Source: Bacillota bacterium (GTDB taxonomy: Bacteria > Bacillota > Clostridia > Saccharofermentanales > Fastidiosipilaceae). From it: a stretch of DNA of 64,000 nt. Below the pieces are notes generated by a model. That model was not told the origin of the DNA. It was given only the letters and a program-made list of their open reading frames with translations, and made no database searches. Position 1 is the first letter of the stretch. Each line of letters opens with the position of its first letter. This document shows, one piece after another, positions 10,087 to 19,354 of the stretch. The stretch covers positions 1-64,000 of the forward strand of contig JAEZWR010000006.1 of the NCBI GenBank assembly GCA_023420115.1, written 5' to 3'. Position numbers and translations under genes: made by a program.

Positions 10087-10341
10087 GAATAGGAACATGA
10101 TTGACATATAAATTATTATTGATCCTATTAACTTATTAGTGAATATGATTTTAAAATACCCTATTGCTTGCTGACTAACATACAATAATTTAGCTTTTCA
10201 TTTGAATTCTAAAATATATTTGTCTTACTTAATAATCGTCGGCATATTTTATCCATATTTTCTTATAAAAATAGCTCAGAGAATAAATTTATAACCCCAA
10301 AATATCCTATTTATTTTCTGAAAGGATCAGAGGAAGTCTAA

Positions 10342-12258
10342 ATGCATAAAAGATTTTTTGCTTATTTAAGTCTTTGTTTTATTGCCTACAGTGTCTTTTC
10401 TTACATGAATGTGAGACCTCTGTATTTCATTTTGCTTTTCCTTATTTTACTGCCTGTGGTTTCATTTCTCATGCTTCTTTTAGCTAGGCACTATGTAAGG
10501 TGGGCAATACGCACCGAGCATGACGAGAATTACAGACTGGAAGAAGGACGCGCTGTATTAAGCTTACTTAATCTTTCTTTCTTTTTCTTCCCCCACATCA
10601 CTGTTTATATTGATTCCCCTGATGAGAGTAAGGGATTCATAATAAATGGATATGCTAGTGAGGAAATCAAAGATAAAAATGAATGGCAAGAAGATAAAGG
10701 TTTCATAAATTTCCCAAATTTTCCTGAAGATATTGCATCTAGTCAGCTATTGACACTCAGTGATAGTGAGTATGTAAGAACACTTGAAGATAAATGGCTC
10801 AGGGCTCTGTCCATCCCTTTCAAAAAGTTTTTTATTTTTCCTCGCTTTGTAAAAATGAGACGGAGCAGACAGCATGTTGTTTACCTCGCCGCATACGCCA
10901 GATACGACTGGCATTTTAGATATACACCGACTCACGTCGGACAATATGATATTAATGCCAGTAAATTATATGCTAGAGATTACTTTGGTTTCTTTAGTCT
11001 TCCCTTGAGGCAAAATAAAAATTCTAGAGCAGTTTCATCTAGTTTTTTGAAAGTTATGCCAAATTCCAGATACTATAGAGCCAGGTTTATTCACAATTTA
11101 CCTGAGCCGCAACCGTCTGATTTCGCCAGAGCTAATAACAGAATTTCAAATGAAATAAATGCTCTCGCCAATATAAGAGCTTGGCGACCGGGCGATAGAA
11201 TGAAAGATATTCATTTTAATGTCAGTTCTAAACACCAAAGTTTCTTTGTCAAAGAATATGAAGATCCTAGACGTGGTGGCATTCTATTCCTAGTAGATCC
11301 TTACCTCCCCCAAAATAATATCAACCCTGCTGATTATATGGATGAACTCTGCGAAACCAGTAGCTCTATTATCGAAGAGATGAATAAGGGAGATGGACCG
11401 CTAGTACTCCGCTTCGCAGATCAGGTCTGTGAAGGTGCAAGTGGTGAGAAGAATTTAAAAAAGTTCCTCTTATTTTTATCTAGGCAGAAGATATATGGGG
11501 CTGAGCTAAGACGCCTCGCAGATAAACAGGCCAGTCTTTCCCGTAGCTCGTCTAGCTTGGAAGAAAAATATATAAGTAATAGAAGAAATCACTTAAAAAA
11601 AGGTCGATTAGCTTTTTTATATCGTGTAATTAAGTCTGCTGAGACTTATTTTACAAAAATCCGAACTTCAATATTCAAAAATAGTTCGTCTTCTAACAGC
11701 ATAAATTCAGAAGACAAGGTTAAGGATAAGAGCAGAGTACTACCTAGTTTAAATAGAATGCTTAGACAAGAGTTCAAGAGTGAAAAATATAGGGGAATAA
11801 TCGTTATTTCCCCATCTTTTACACCGCTACTTGCAGAAACATTAATCTCGGCTGCCAAGCAAAAAAGTACTCGTATTGTCTTTGTTCATTTAGAAGAAGC
11901 CGAAGATACTAAACTCAATCTTAAAAATGCGCAAAAGAGCAAGATTACTTCTGAAACTACTTCATACGACAAAAATGACGAGTCGACCCATGATATGAAG
12001 CTTGAGACTATGTCGCAAGAACAGCGGGAGCTACTTTTCCGCAGACTCGAAGCTATGAAAGTCATTATCTTCCACGTTTCCTTGGACTCTCTTTCTAGCG
12101 ACAAGAAAAATGCTTCGCATCTAAAGGTTGTAAGTAGAACAGAACTCAGGAAGCATTTGAAACGCAATAGAGGCAAACACTATATTCCACACTCTGCAAA
12201 AAATCAAAATAAGAAGAAACGTTTGAGAATTACTAATAAGAATAGAAGAACTAAGTAA
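10342..12258 (+). CDS. DUF58 domain protein
   Basis: 638 residues. Two membrane helices (about 5-50) precede a beta-rich region and the DUF58 core around residues 270-320, including IRAWRPGDRMKDIHFNVS, the family hallmark, and a vWA-like continuation (GGILFLVDPYL). The C-terminal half is longer than usual and basic, ending in a Lys/Arg-rich tail. DUF58 proteins are membrane-linked partners of MoxR ATPases; their molecular role is not settled. The Shine-Dalgarno region is AGAGGAAG. The TTG-initiated transglutaminase gene begins 13 nt after its stop. Confidence 0.88.
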   Translation: MHKRFFAYLSLCFIAYSVFSYMNVRPLYFILLFLILLPVVSFLMLLLARHYVRWAIRTEHDENYRLEEGRAVLSLLNLSFFFFPHITVYIDSPDESKGFIINGYASEEIKDKNEWQEDKGFINFPNFPEDIASSQLLTLSDSEYVRTLEDKWLRALSIPFKKFFIFPRFVKMRRSRQHVVYLAAYARYDWHFRYTPTHVGQYDINASKLYARDYFGFFSLPLRQNKNSRAVSSSFLKVMPNSRYYRARFIHNLPEPQPSDFARANNRISNEINALANIRAWRPGDRMKDIHFNVSSKHQSFFVKEYEDPRRGGILFLVDPYLPQNNINPADYMDELCETSSSIIEEMNKGDGPLVLRFADQVCEGASGEKNLKKFLLFLSRQKIYGAELRRLADKQASLSRSSSSLEEKYISNRRNHLKKGRLAFLYRVIKSAETYFTKIRTSIFKNSSSSNSINSEDKVKDKSRVLPSLNRMLRQEFKSEKYRGIIVISPSFTPLLAETLISAAKQKSTRIVFVHLEEAEDTKLNLKNAQKSKITSETTSYDKNDESTHDMKLETMSQEQRELLFRRLEAMKVIIFHVSLDSLSSDKKNASHLKVVSRTELRKHLKRNRGKHYIPHSAKNQNKKKRLRITNKNRRTK

Positions 12259-12271
12259 GGAGGTCAGTTTC

Positions 12272-14905
12272 TTGTTTTCACCACTTTATTCTTTAACACC
12301 AATTGATGATCTCCAATCTAGGCCGAGATCAAGACGAATGTTTGAAATGGCAATGAGGCTGATATATGCCTTTGTCTTTGCCTTTTCTGTCATGCGCATC
12401 ATTATTCCTATGAGCAGTCCTAATACTTCTGCTCTTAAAGATTTTATTGCCACACTTGTAATTTTATCAGCTATTGCACTGATGACTTGGGGTCGCTGGA
12501 ATCTTTTAGCATCTACTATTATTTTGGTTATTTGCATAGCTTTTTTTATCATTCACGTCTACGTTAATCAAGCTTCAAATTTCATTGACTTTTTTAGTTC
12601 ATATTTCAGAGAGCTAGCCCAAGAGCTTGGAGCTGATATGGAATCAGAGGCGATAATGAATGAAAATGTCGCCTTGATAATAACTCAAAATCTCCTGCGT
12701 TTATTTATTGTTATTTTTTCATATATAACAATAGCTAGATTTCGCCTGCCAATACCGATGGCAATTGTCTTGGTTTTCCTTGTTCCTATAAGTTTCAAAT
12801 CGCCTAACCCTATCAATTTATCGTGGCTAATTCCCGCATCTATAGCTTTATTACTATCAGCATTTTTCGACAGTCAATTTTTCTATACAATTAACAAAAG
12901 AAATCACAAGCTAAATTTATCAGGGAAAAGGGCAGGGTTAAATCTTTTCCAATTAATTCTTCCTATAGCTATTGCTACCTTGCTTGCTATAAGTCTCATT
13001 CCATTTATCAATCATAATGAAATCTTTTCCCCATTTTTACAGGGAATAGTTGATGATTTAAGTAATAGTCTCCCACGTTCATTTGACAACCAGCTCAAGT
13101 TAAGCAATATGAATCTTTCTTCCGCAGGCTATTATAATCAATCCGGTTATCTTGGAGGTCCTGTTGAACTTAATGACTCCCTTGTCTTTAAATATAAGGG
13201 AGGTAATTCTAATGGAATTTATCTTGCCGCAAGTAAATATGTTGATTACGACCTAAATAGGTGGCTCATCAGTAGTACCACTGACTATTATCGCTTCGGT
13301 TCCCCTTTCAAAAGAGCTGAGGAAGAAAAAAATACAATATTTAAAGTGGAGCTCCCTGCAAAATCAATCCTTGAAGGTCTTGATAATAGCTATCCATTAT
13401 TAAATTACAGCATAATTCCTCTAAGTGAGAAGCAACAGTCTATATTACTAGCCGGAAATGTCGAAACGCTAAGTATACCTCGCGTTGCTTCGCGACTTTT
13501 TTACTACAATGCTGCAGGGAATCTATATGCTGGTTCTCCTCTTGACACTGGAGTTCCATACGAACTTACGGTTCAGCAAATACCAGTCATTGATAGTCAA
13601 AGTCAAGATAGCAATTCTTTATACAATCGTCTAGCTGACAATTCTGCTATGCTTAATGAGTTCAGTGATGAAAGTAGTAGCAAAGAGTACGCAGAGCGCT
13701 TTTTCTTATCCCTTCCATCTAGATCATTTTATAGTCCAAATGGCTATCTACAACAACTAGCTCAAAATATTAGTTCAAACGCTCAAAATGATTATGAACG
13801 CGTAATAGCACTTAAAAATTGGCTCACGTCTTCTGATTTTACATACTCATTAAATGTTAATCCCCTAGCTCAAGGTGAGGATATTGTAAGTAAACTTCTG
13901 GAAGACAAGGTGGGTTACTGTGTCTATTATGCTTCTGCCATGACTCTAATGGCGAGAGAACTCGGTATTCCAGCAAGATATGTAGAGGGCTATAAAATAG
14001 ATAATAGTATTCCAAAAGATGAGGACGGAAATCTAATCGTAAGTGAACGTTATGCCCACGCTTGGACGGAGGTTTATATCGATGGCTTAAATTGGCTTGT
14101 TATAGATGCAACTCCAGGTGACGGCGAAAGTGATCAAAGTGTAGACGAGTCTGAATCTCAGTCTAGCACAAGAAATACACAAAATATTCGTAATACAACT
14201 AGTACTCAAAGGTCATCGAGTGAAACAAGTAGTAGCCAAACTACCGCTAAGCAAAATCCCAATAATAATGACAACAATAAAAATACCTTGGCTAATATAT
14301 TAAGATGGTTCTTATATCTACTCCTTATTATTTTACTCTTGGCACTGCTTCTTTATTGGCGTTATCTCAGTGCTAAAAGAGAGATTGACCTTTCTAGAGA
14401 TAAAAATAGAATGTATAAAATTTCTGCTGGTGATGGAAGAGTTCTTCTTCCCTATTATTGGTATGAGATAAGAAAATTACTTCATATCTGTCCAGTAAAT
14501 AGGGATACTAGCAAAGGTATTAAATTATCTAATAAATTTGCTAAGTCACAGTCTACTTACGATAAATCTAGCCAAAATATTGAGCCGGATTTAGCTCCTG
14601 TAAAAGGTTTTGCTTCAGAGTTTAATGAATTGTTTGAGTATTATAGTAGTATTCTTAACTCACAAGAGTTAAATGTGCTTAAGAAAATTGTTAGCAATAT
14701 TGAGCGTATCTACTATAGCCAGCATTCAATTGATTCCGAGCTGATCGACGAGTGTATATCTTTTTATATACATTTGGATGATTCAATTAAGGCTAATATA
14801 CCAATGCATTTATACTTTATTAAGCGTATGATACCTATGAAATCGGTAAGATCCGGACTTAAAAAGAGCAAAGAATTATTACTCAAAAATAAGATAGAAA
14901 TTTAG
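12272..14905 (+). CDS. Membrane-anchored transglutaminase-like protein (TgpA type)
   Basis: 877 residues. About six N-terminal membrane helices (to about residue 245) are followed by a large extracytoplasmic region holding a transglutaminase core: Cys near 550 (VGYCVYYASAM), His near 595 (YAHAWTEVYI) and Asp near 612 (VIDATPGD). A Ser/Thr/Asn-rich linker leads to a further membrane helix (about 680-700) and a cytoplasmic DUF4129-like tail. Start is TTG, placed by a very strong AAGGAGG about 9 nt upstream. With MoxR and DUF58 this forms the widespread three-gene module, probably handling envelope protein modification or cross-linking; the substrate is unknown. Confidence 0.9.
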   Translation: MFSPLYSLTPIDDLQSRPRSRRMFEMAMRLIYAFVFAFSVMRIIIPMSSPNTSALKDFIATLVILSAIALMTWGRWNLLASTIILVICIAFFIIHVYVNQASNFIDFFSSYFRELAQELGADMESEAIMNENVALIITQNLLRLFIVIFSYITIARFRLPIPMAIVLVFLVPISFKSPNPINLSWLIPASIALLLSAFFDSQFFYTINKRNHKLNLSGKRAGLNLFQLILPIAIATLLAISLIPFINHNEIFSPFLQGIVDDLSNSLPRSFDNQLKLSNMNLSSAGYYNQSGYLGGPVELNDSLVFKYKGGNSNGIYLAASKYVDYDLNRWLISSTTDYYRFGSPFKRAEEEKNTIFKVELPAKSILEGLDNSYPLLNYSIIPLSEKQQSILLAGNVETLSIPRVASRLFYYNAAGNLYAGSPLDTGVPYELTVQQIPVIDSQSQDSNSLYNRLADNSAMLNEFSDESSSKEYAERFFLSLPSRSFYSPNGYLQQLAQNISSNAQNDYERVIALKNWLTSSDFTYSLNVNPLAQGEDIVSKLLEDKVGYCVYYASAMTLMARELGIPARYVEGYKIDNSIPKDEDGNLIVSERYAHAWTEVYIDGLNWLVIDATPGDGESDQSVDESESQSSTRNTQNIRNTTSTQRSSSETSSSQTTAKQNPNNNDNNKNTLANILRWFLYLLLIILLLALLLYWRYLSAKREIDLSRDKNRMYKISAGDGRVLLPYYWYEIRKLLHICPVNRDTSKGIKLSNKFAKSQSTYDKSSQNIEPDLAPVKGFASEFNELFEYYSSILNSQELNVLKKIVSNIERIYYSQHSIDSELIDECISFYIHLDDSIKANIPMHLYFIKRMIPMKSVRSGLKKSKELLLKNKIEI

Positions 14906-15005
14906 AATAGCTTATCGAAAAATGGCAAGTCCATACAAGGGAGAGATTATCCAATAATGATATTAGAATTTTAGAGTTCTGCTTAGTAAAGATTGATTTT
15001 AATAA

Positions 15006-15041
15006 AAAGAACCAGACATATATTACTATGTATGGTTCTTT
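15006..15041. terminator. Terminator hairpin between convergent genes
   Basis: AAAGAACCA (15006-15014) pairs with TGGTTCTTT (15033-15041), with further partial pairing inside (CATA/TATG). It serves the tgpA-like gene on the plus strand and the PLD-like gene on the minus strand. Confidence 0.7.
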
Positions 15042-15066
15042 ATTTATATTCTCTCAACCCAATACC

Positions 15067-16947
15067 CTAATAGAGGAACTTTAAGAAATCGAAAAAGCCC
15101 AGCACTTTTTGATACCACTTAATATCATCTTGCAAGACATACGCATCATTGCTATCAATAGTATTAATAAAAATCATATCTCTAAGTGCTCTGGAGGCTA
15201 ATTTCCCCTTAAAAATCATCATTATCTCCGCATTCATCTTTATCGAGCGAGGATCGAAATTCATCGAACTGACCGAAAAGAGTCTGTCGGAAATCAAGGC
15301 AGCCTTTGTATGAAGTGGTCTACCCTCAATATTCTCTCTGAGTTTAGGTATATAGTTAAGTAGCCACCTCCTATCTTTAATTAAAATCGAAGAAGTAAAA
15401 GGATTAGGAGATAATTCAGGACCATTAGTCACCATCGTAAATTTATCAGAAATTCCCATTTCTTCAATTAAATTAAGCATGTCATCAGTTAGAACAACAT
15501 AAGGACTATAGATATACGACTCTTTTGTATCATTATTCTCTTTATATACCTCTGCCTCAGCGACTTCAGATCTATCACTAGACTTCGTACCTAAAGACTT
15601 CAAGTCCTCATCTGCTACATTCTTGATAAGATTAAATAGGAGCATTAAAGGAGCGGCTGATTTTTCAATCCCACCATCGTTTCCATTATCATAGAATCTC
15701 GCGTCAGCCACAGGATAAAAATATTGGAAAAATTCACTTCCATTAATTAAATATTTCCTATATTGGTCTTTGTTGAAATCAAAATTTTTCTCGTTTACTC
15801 TACTCAGCTTAGCAAAAATTGCTTGAAGAAAATTTCTCTTTTCAAATCCCTCGCCTGAAGAATAAAAAACATCGTCAAAATATGCGGAAGCTTTTATCAA
15901 ATACTGACTAGGCTTATAATCCTCATACTGCCCTGATTTATACTTAGCATAAGCCGTTCTTTCTCCGCTAGAAGTATATGTAATAACATCAAGATCCTCA
16001 TTTCCTTCCCCATTATCTTCTGTCGCTAGAAATTTATCACTTATATTTCTTCCTCCGACAACAACAAAATTGTCATCAACAATAAGCAATTTTGAATGAA
16101 GCCTGTAATTATTTTTCCTCGGTATAAAACTTAGACGATTATAAACACGCACACTGACATTAGGCAAAGAAGCAAAGTCCATAAATATTTTATATGGCTC
16201 ACTATGTATGAGTGCTGGGAATCCATCTATAACAAGCCTAACCATAACACCTCTTTCGGCAGCAGCTCTTAAGCCTTGAAGAATTAAAATTGAGCTCTCA
16301 TCTAGCTCAAAGTCATATACCATCATATCTATTCTTTCTTTTGCTAGTTCAAAAAGACTCAAACGGTAGCGAAGGGCATCATAATTTGAACTCAGGAATC
16401 GAACCCATGAATAAGTGCTATTCTCCATATAAGAATTAATTTCCCTAAACTTCTGTCTATCTATTTCTGCCCATGAAGAAGCTGACTTAGAATCAACCTT
16501 CAACATATTCACCGCTTCCAAATAGGTCTCACCTAAATCTTTATCCTCATCAGCAGAATTACTTAGAAGACTTTGACTCTCTTCCTCAATACTAAATTGT
16601 CCTCTATCAAGAAGCCTCAGTCTACTTAGAGGATAAATCTCAACTATCAAAAACACCACAATATACAATAAAATAATATTTCTTAATATATGCTTAGGTC
16701 TTTTCCTTGTCTTGCCTTCTTCTATCTCGCCATAGTTAGTTTCTTCACTAGATATTTGTGGCTTCTCTGTCTCTAAAATATTTTTCTCATCATTAGCCCC
16801 ATCATAATCTGTCGAAGCTACATATTCATAATTATCCTGTACGTAATTATCCTTCCACTCTTTTTCCAAGTCAGTACGAGCTTTTTTAGCCCTATCACTT
16901 GCTTCCTTAAGTCCCTCAGCCAAAGGATCTCTATATTTATTGAACAT
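15067..16947 (-). CDS. Membrane-anchored phospholipase D-like protein
   Basis: 626 residues. A charged cytoplasmic N-terminus of about 80 residues is followed by one membrane helix (about 85-105), then two PLD active-site motifs: HSKLLIVDD (near 281) and HTKAALISD (near 544). Two HxK motifs place it in the PLD superfamily, which includes cardiolipin synthases and phosphatidyltransferases; the single helix and long insert between motifs differ from the common two-helix cardiolipin synthase, so that name is not assured. Start ATG has GGAGGG 8 nt upstream. It lies downstream of dgt on the same strand, 63 nt away, with a mini-hairpin between them. Confidence 0.8.
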   Translation of the reverse strand: MFNKYRDPLAEGLKEASDRAKKARTDLEKEWKDNYVQDNYEYVASTDYDGANDEKNILETEKPQISSEETNYGEIEEGKTRKRPKHILRNIILLYIVVFLIVEIYPLSRLRLLDRGQFSIEEESQSLLSNSADEDKDLGETYLEAVNMLKVDSKSASSWAEIDRQKFREINSYMENSTYSWVRFLSSNYDALRYRLSLFELAKERIDMMVYDFELDESSILILQGLRAAAERGVMVRLVIDGFPALIHSEPYKIFMDFASLPNVSVRVYNRLSFIPRKNNYRLHSKLLIVDDNFVVVGGRNISDKFLATEDNGEGNEDLDVITYTSSGERTAYAKYKSGQYEDYKPSQYLIKASAYFDDVFYSSGEGFEKRNFLQAIFAKLSRVNEKNFDFNKDQYRKYLINGSEFFQYFYPVADARFYDNGNDGGIEKSAAPLMLLFNLIKNVADEDLKSLGTKSSDRSEVAEAEVYKENNDTKESYIYSPYVVLTDDMLNLIEEMGISDKFTMVTNGPELSPNPFTSSILIKDRRWLLNYIPKLRENIEGRPLHTKAALISDRLFSVSSMNFDPRSIKMNAEIMMIFKGKLASRALRDMIFINTIDSNDAYVLQDDIKWYQKVLGFFDFLKFLY

Positions 16948-16981
16948 AATAGCCCTCCAAACATCTTCAAAATAATACTAC

Positions 16982-16997
16982 AAAAAAGCACTCCGCG
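16982..16997 (-). terminator. Recurrent mini-hairpin with T-run (copy A)
   Basis: Read on the minus strand: CGCGGAGTGCTTTTTT, a 3-bp CGC/GTG stem with GGA loop followed by six T, just after dgt and about 35 nt before the PLD gene start. It matches the sequences at 28127, 32167 and 41564. Confidence 0.4.
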
Positions 16998-17010
16998 ATT
17001 AGTTCACAAA

Positions 17011-18531
17011 CTAGTCAATTTCTTTACCACTTAGAAGTTCAAAGACCTGTCTAGCATAACTATCTGTCATACCGCAAATAAAATCACATAGAAGCATAAG
17101 TCTCAAATATAATTTTTCACTCTTAGTCTTTCCCTTGGCATGCTCCCTATAGCACAATTTGTAATTTTCAGAAATAAGAGAAATCATCCTATGATCTCTT
17201 TCGCTCATTTTTTCATCGCTATCATAACGAATAACACTAGGTGCAAGAGCATTTAATAAAAAAGACAAAACAGCATCTGCTGTAATATCACGATGAACTA
17301 TAAGTTTAGATGGGAAAACATATTCCGAAGCAATAGTCGAAAGAACTTCAATTATCAAGCCAGACAAGCGACCAGAACTTAAGCTCCTTTCAAACTCTCC
17401 ATCCATTATCTTAGTGTAATTTTCTACGAAACTCTCCGTTATATCATCAAGAAGTAAGGTCTGACAAAAAATCATTGTATTTTGAAGCTTAGTGAGTTCA
17501 CTCTCAGCATAGTTACTATATAGAGCCTCTCTTTTCCCCAAAGTCATCCTCTCACATATCTTGTCGAACTTAAATCTGTCATTTTCGGATAAATTTCTAT
17601 ATAAATCTGTATTTTTCGCTTCTAAAAACCTACTAGATATCAACTCATACGAGATGATCCCTTTCCTATATGCATCTTCAGTATCAGCAGTATTATATGC
17701 AATATCGTCAGCGGCCTCTAAAATAAATGTGAGTGGATGCCTGCATACCACATATTTTTTTGAACTAGGAATTAATTCGATCTGACCTATATTTTTAGGA
17801 TCTTCTCTATCCTCTACTTTCATTACTATTCCACAAGCTTCTGCGATTCTTACGAATAAATCTTTTTCTGCTGCAAAATATCCCATTTTCTTTTGTGTAA
17901 TATTCCCTGACTTTTTATCAACATCTAGAGAACTCACTGGATATTTTATTATCGAAGCCAAGACAGCGTAAGTTAAATTCATACCGTGCTCATCAACTAA
18001 ATAATGTAATTTACTAAGTAATCTCAAGGCTTGAGCATTGCCCTCATAATGTAAAAAATCTTGTATTTCATCTTCATTCAAGTGTTGTCTAATGGACTTG
18101 CCATCTAATGTAAACTTATCAAGATTTCTAGCAAAAAAATCTCGTATCGTGGTCTCTCCATAGTGACCAAATGGTGGATTACCTATGTCATGAATCAAGC
18201 CTGAGCAAAGAAGGATATCTGCAATTTTTATTGACTCTTCAATAGTGGGAGCACCTTCAATATTTCTCGCAATTAACGAAGCGGATATTTTTTGACCTAA
18301 GGATTTTGCAAAAGAGGAAACCTCCAATGAATGGGTGAGTCTAGTTCTAACAAAGTCATATCTACCAAATGTAAAGACCTGGGTTTTGTCCTGCAATCTC
18401 CTAAAAGATGCACTTATAATGATACGCTGATAATCTTTTTCAAAAGCACTTCTAAGATCAACATTTGCATTATATCCTCTACTCTTTCTTTCACGCTCAC
18501 TACTAAGAAGCTTCTCCCACGTCAATTTCAT
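17011..18531 (-). CDS. dgt: Deoxyguanosinetriphosphate triphosphohydrolase (dGTPase)
   Basis: 506 residues of the HD superfamily. RTRLTHSLEV contains the first metal ligand His67; LIHDIGNPPFGHYGE gives the His114-Asp115 pair and the dGTPase-specific continuation; a later AADDIAY supplies another acidic ligand. The enzyme hydrolyses dGTP (or dNTPs in related enzymes) to nucleoside and triphosphate, controlling nucleotide pools. Length agrees with long-form dGTPases. Start ATG has GAGG 8 nt upstream. It is divergent from the GNAT gene and probably cotranscribed, at least partly, with the PLD-like gene downstream. Confidence 0.9.
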   Translation of the reverse strand: MKLTWEKLLSSERERKSRGYNANVDLRSAFEKDYQRIIISASFRRLQDKTQVFTFGRYDFVRTRLTHSLEVSSFAKSLGQKISASLIARNIEGAPTIEESIKIADILLCSGLIHDIGNPPFGHYGETTIRDFFARNLDKFTLDGKSIRQHLNEDEIQDFLHYEGNAQALRLLSKLHYLVDEHGMNLTYAVLASIIKYPVSSLDVDKKSGNITQKKMGYFAAEKDLFVRIAEACGIVMKVEDREDPKNIGQIELIPSSKKYVVCRHPLTFILEAADDIAYNTADTEDAYRKGIISYELISSRFLEAKNTDLYRNLSENDRFKFDKICERMTLGKREALYSNYAESELTKLQNTMIFCQTLLLDDITESFVENYTKIMDGEFERSLSSGRLSGLIIEVLSTIASEYVFPSKLIVHRDITADAVLSFLLNALAPSVIRYDSDEKMSERDHRMISLISENYKLCYREHAKGKTKSEKLYLRLMLLCDFICGMTDSYARQVFELLSGKEID

Positions 18532-18752
18532 TTAACATACCTCTATCAATCTCTTTAAATATGACATATTATTTCAAATTTCTTTCATTGCTAATATTTT
18601 ACTATACATATCAGACTAACATTCGACTCTATGCTGCTTTATAATATTTTTGCTAATGGATATGTTCATAGAATTTAGTCCCTGTTTTATTCACTTACAT
18701 AATAGAAAATTAATCCAATATCATTTGAGTTTGTACCCTTATGGAGGAACTT

Positions 18753-19271
18753 ATGGATTTGAATAATTTAGCAATTAGAGAGTTAAAATTAACTGATGCC
18801 AAATTAATTCTTGATGTCTTTCGTTCTGACGAAAAGATAATGTCCAGACAAGGTACAGTACGCTGCCTTTGTGAAGCAGAAGAATATATTAAGCGTTTCA
18901 CAGACCCCGCCAAAGCCTATACTGAGGTTTTATATAATCCTTTGACATTTGAAAAGAAGCCTGAAATTCTAGCTGCAGTAACCTTGCAATTTGATCACAA
19001 GAACCGGAGTGCTTTTGTTTCATATTGGGTCAAATGTGAATATAGAAATAAGGGACTAGCTTCATTCTTAGTTAGCAATTTATGCGACAGAGCTTTTTGT
19101 TTGTTTAACCTTGACAGGCTTGAACTAATGTATAGATTAAATAATCCCGCTTCTGCAGTGATTGCAAAAAGAGCCTCATTCACCATTGAAGGAATAGAGA
19201 GACAGAAACTCATTATGGATGGCAAGCGCATTGATGTTGCGATATGTGGCAGATTAAAAGATGACAAATAA
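18753..19271 (+). CDS. GNAT family N-acetyltransferase
   Basis: 172 residues with the GNAT fold pattern: a beta strand YWVKCEYRNKGLASFLV resembling the acetyl-CoA-binding motif A (Arg-Asn-Lys-Gly-Leu), then a late VIAKRASFTIEG resembling the RimJ/RimL type (K..GF..EG). The latter suggests acetylation of protein N-termini or small amines. Start choice: an ATG at 18741 is in frame, but its own bases form GGAGG, an ideal Shine-Dalgarno for the ATG at 18753. A TATAAT-like box lies near 18632. Confidence 0.8.
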   Translation: MDLNNLAIRELKLTDAKLILDVFRSDEKIMSRQGTVRCLCEAEEYIKRFTDPAKAYTEVLYNPLTFEKKPEILAAVTLQFDHKNRSAFVSYWVKCEYRNKGLASFLVSNLCDRAFCLFNLDRLELMYRLNNPASAVIAKRASFTIEGIERQKLIMDGKRIDVAICGRLKDDK

Positions 19272-19354
19272 TAAAATAAAATTGTCATAAACTCCTAAGA
19301 AACTGAAGTTTAGTGATATACTTCAACAGATAATTAATTAGCAGGTGTAAATAT

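Noticed and set aside
10087..10341. Possible promoter at the TTGACA in the moxR-DUF58 gap
   Set aside because: No acceptable -10 hexamer at 16-18 nt; only a 4/6 match at 19 nt.
14939..15058. Possible outer stem GGGAGAG/CTCTC..CCC around the terminator at 15006
   Set aside because: Arms pair imperfectly and the right arm overlaps the area just before the PLD-like stop; not strong enough to list with the nested palindromes.
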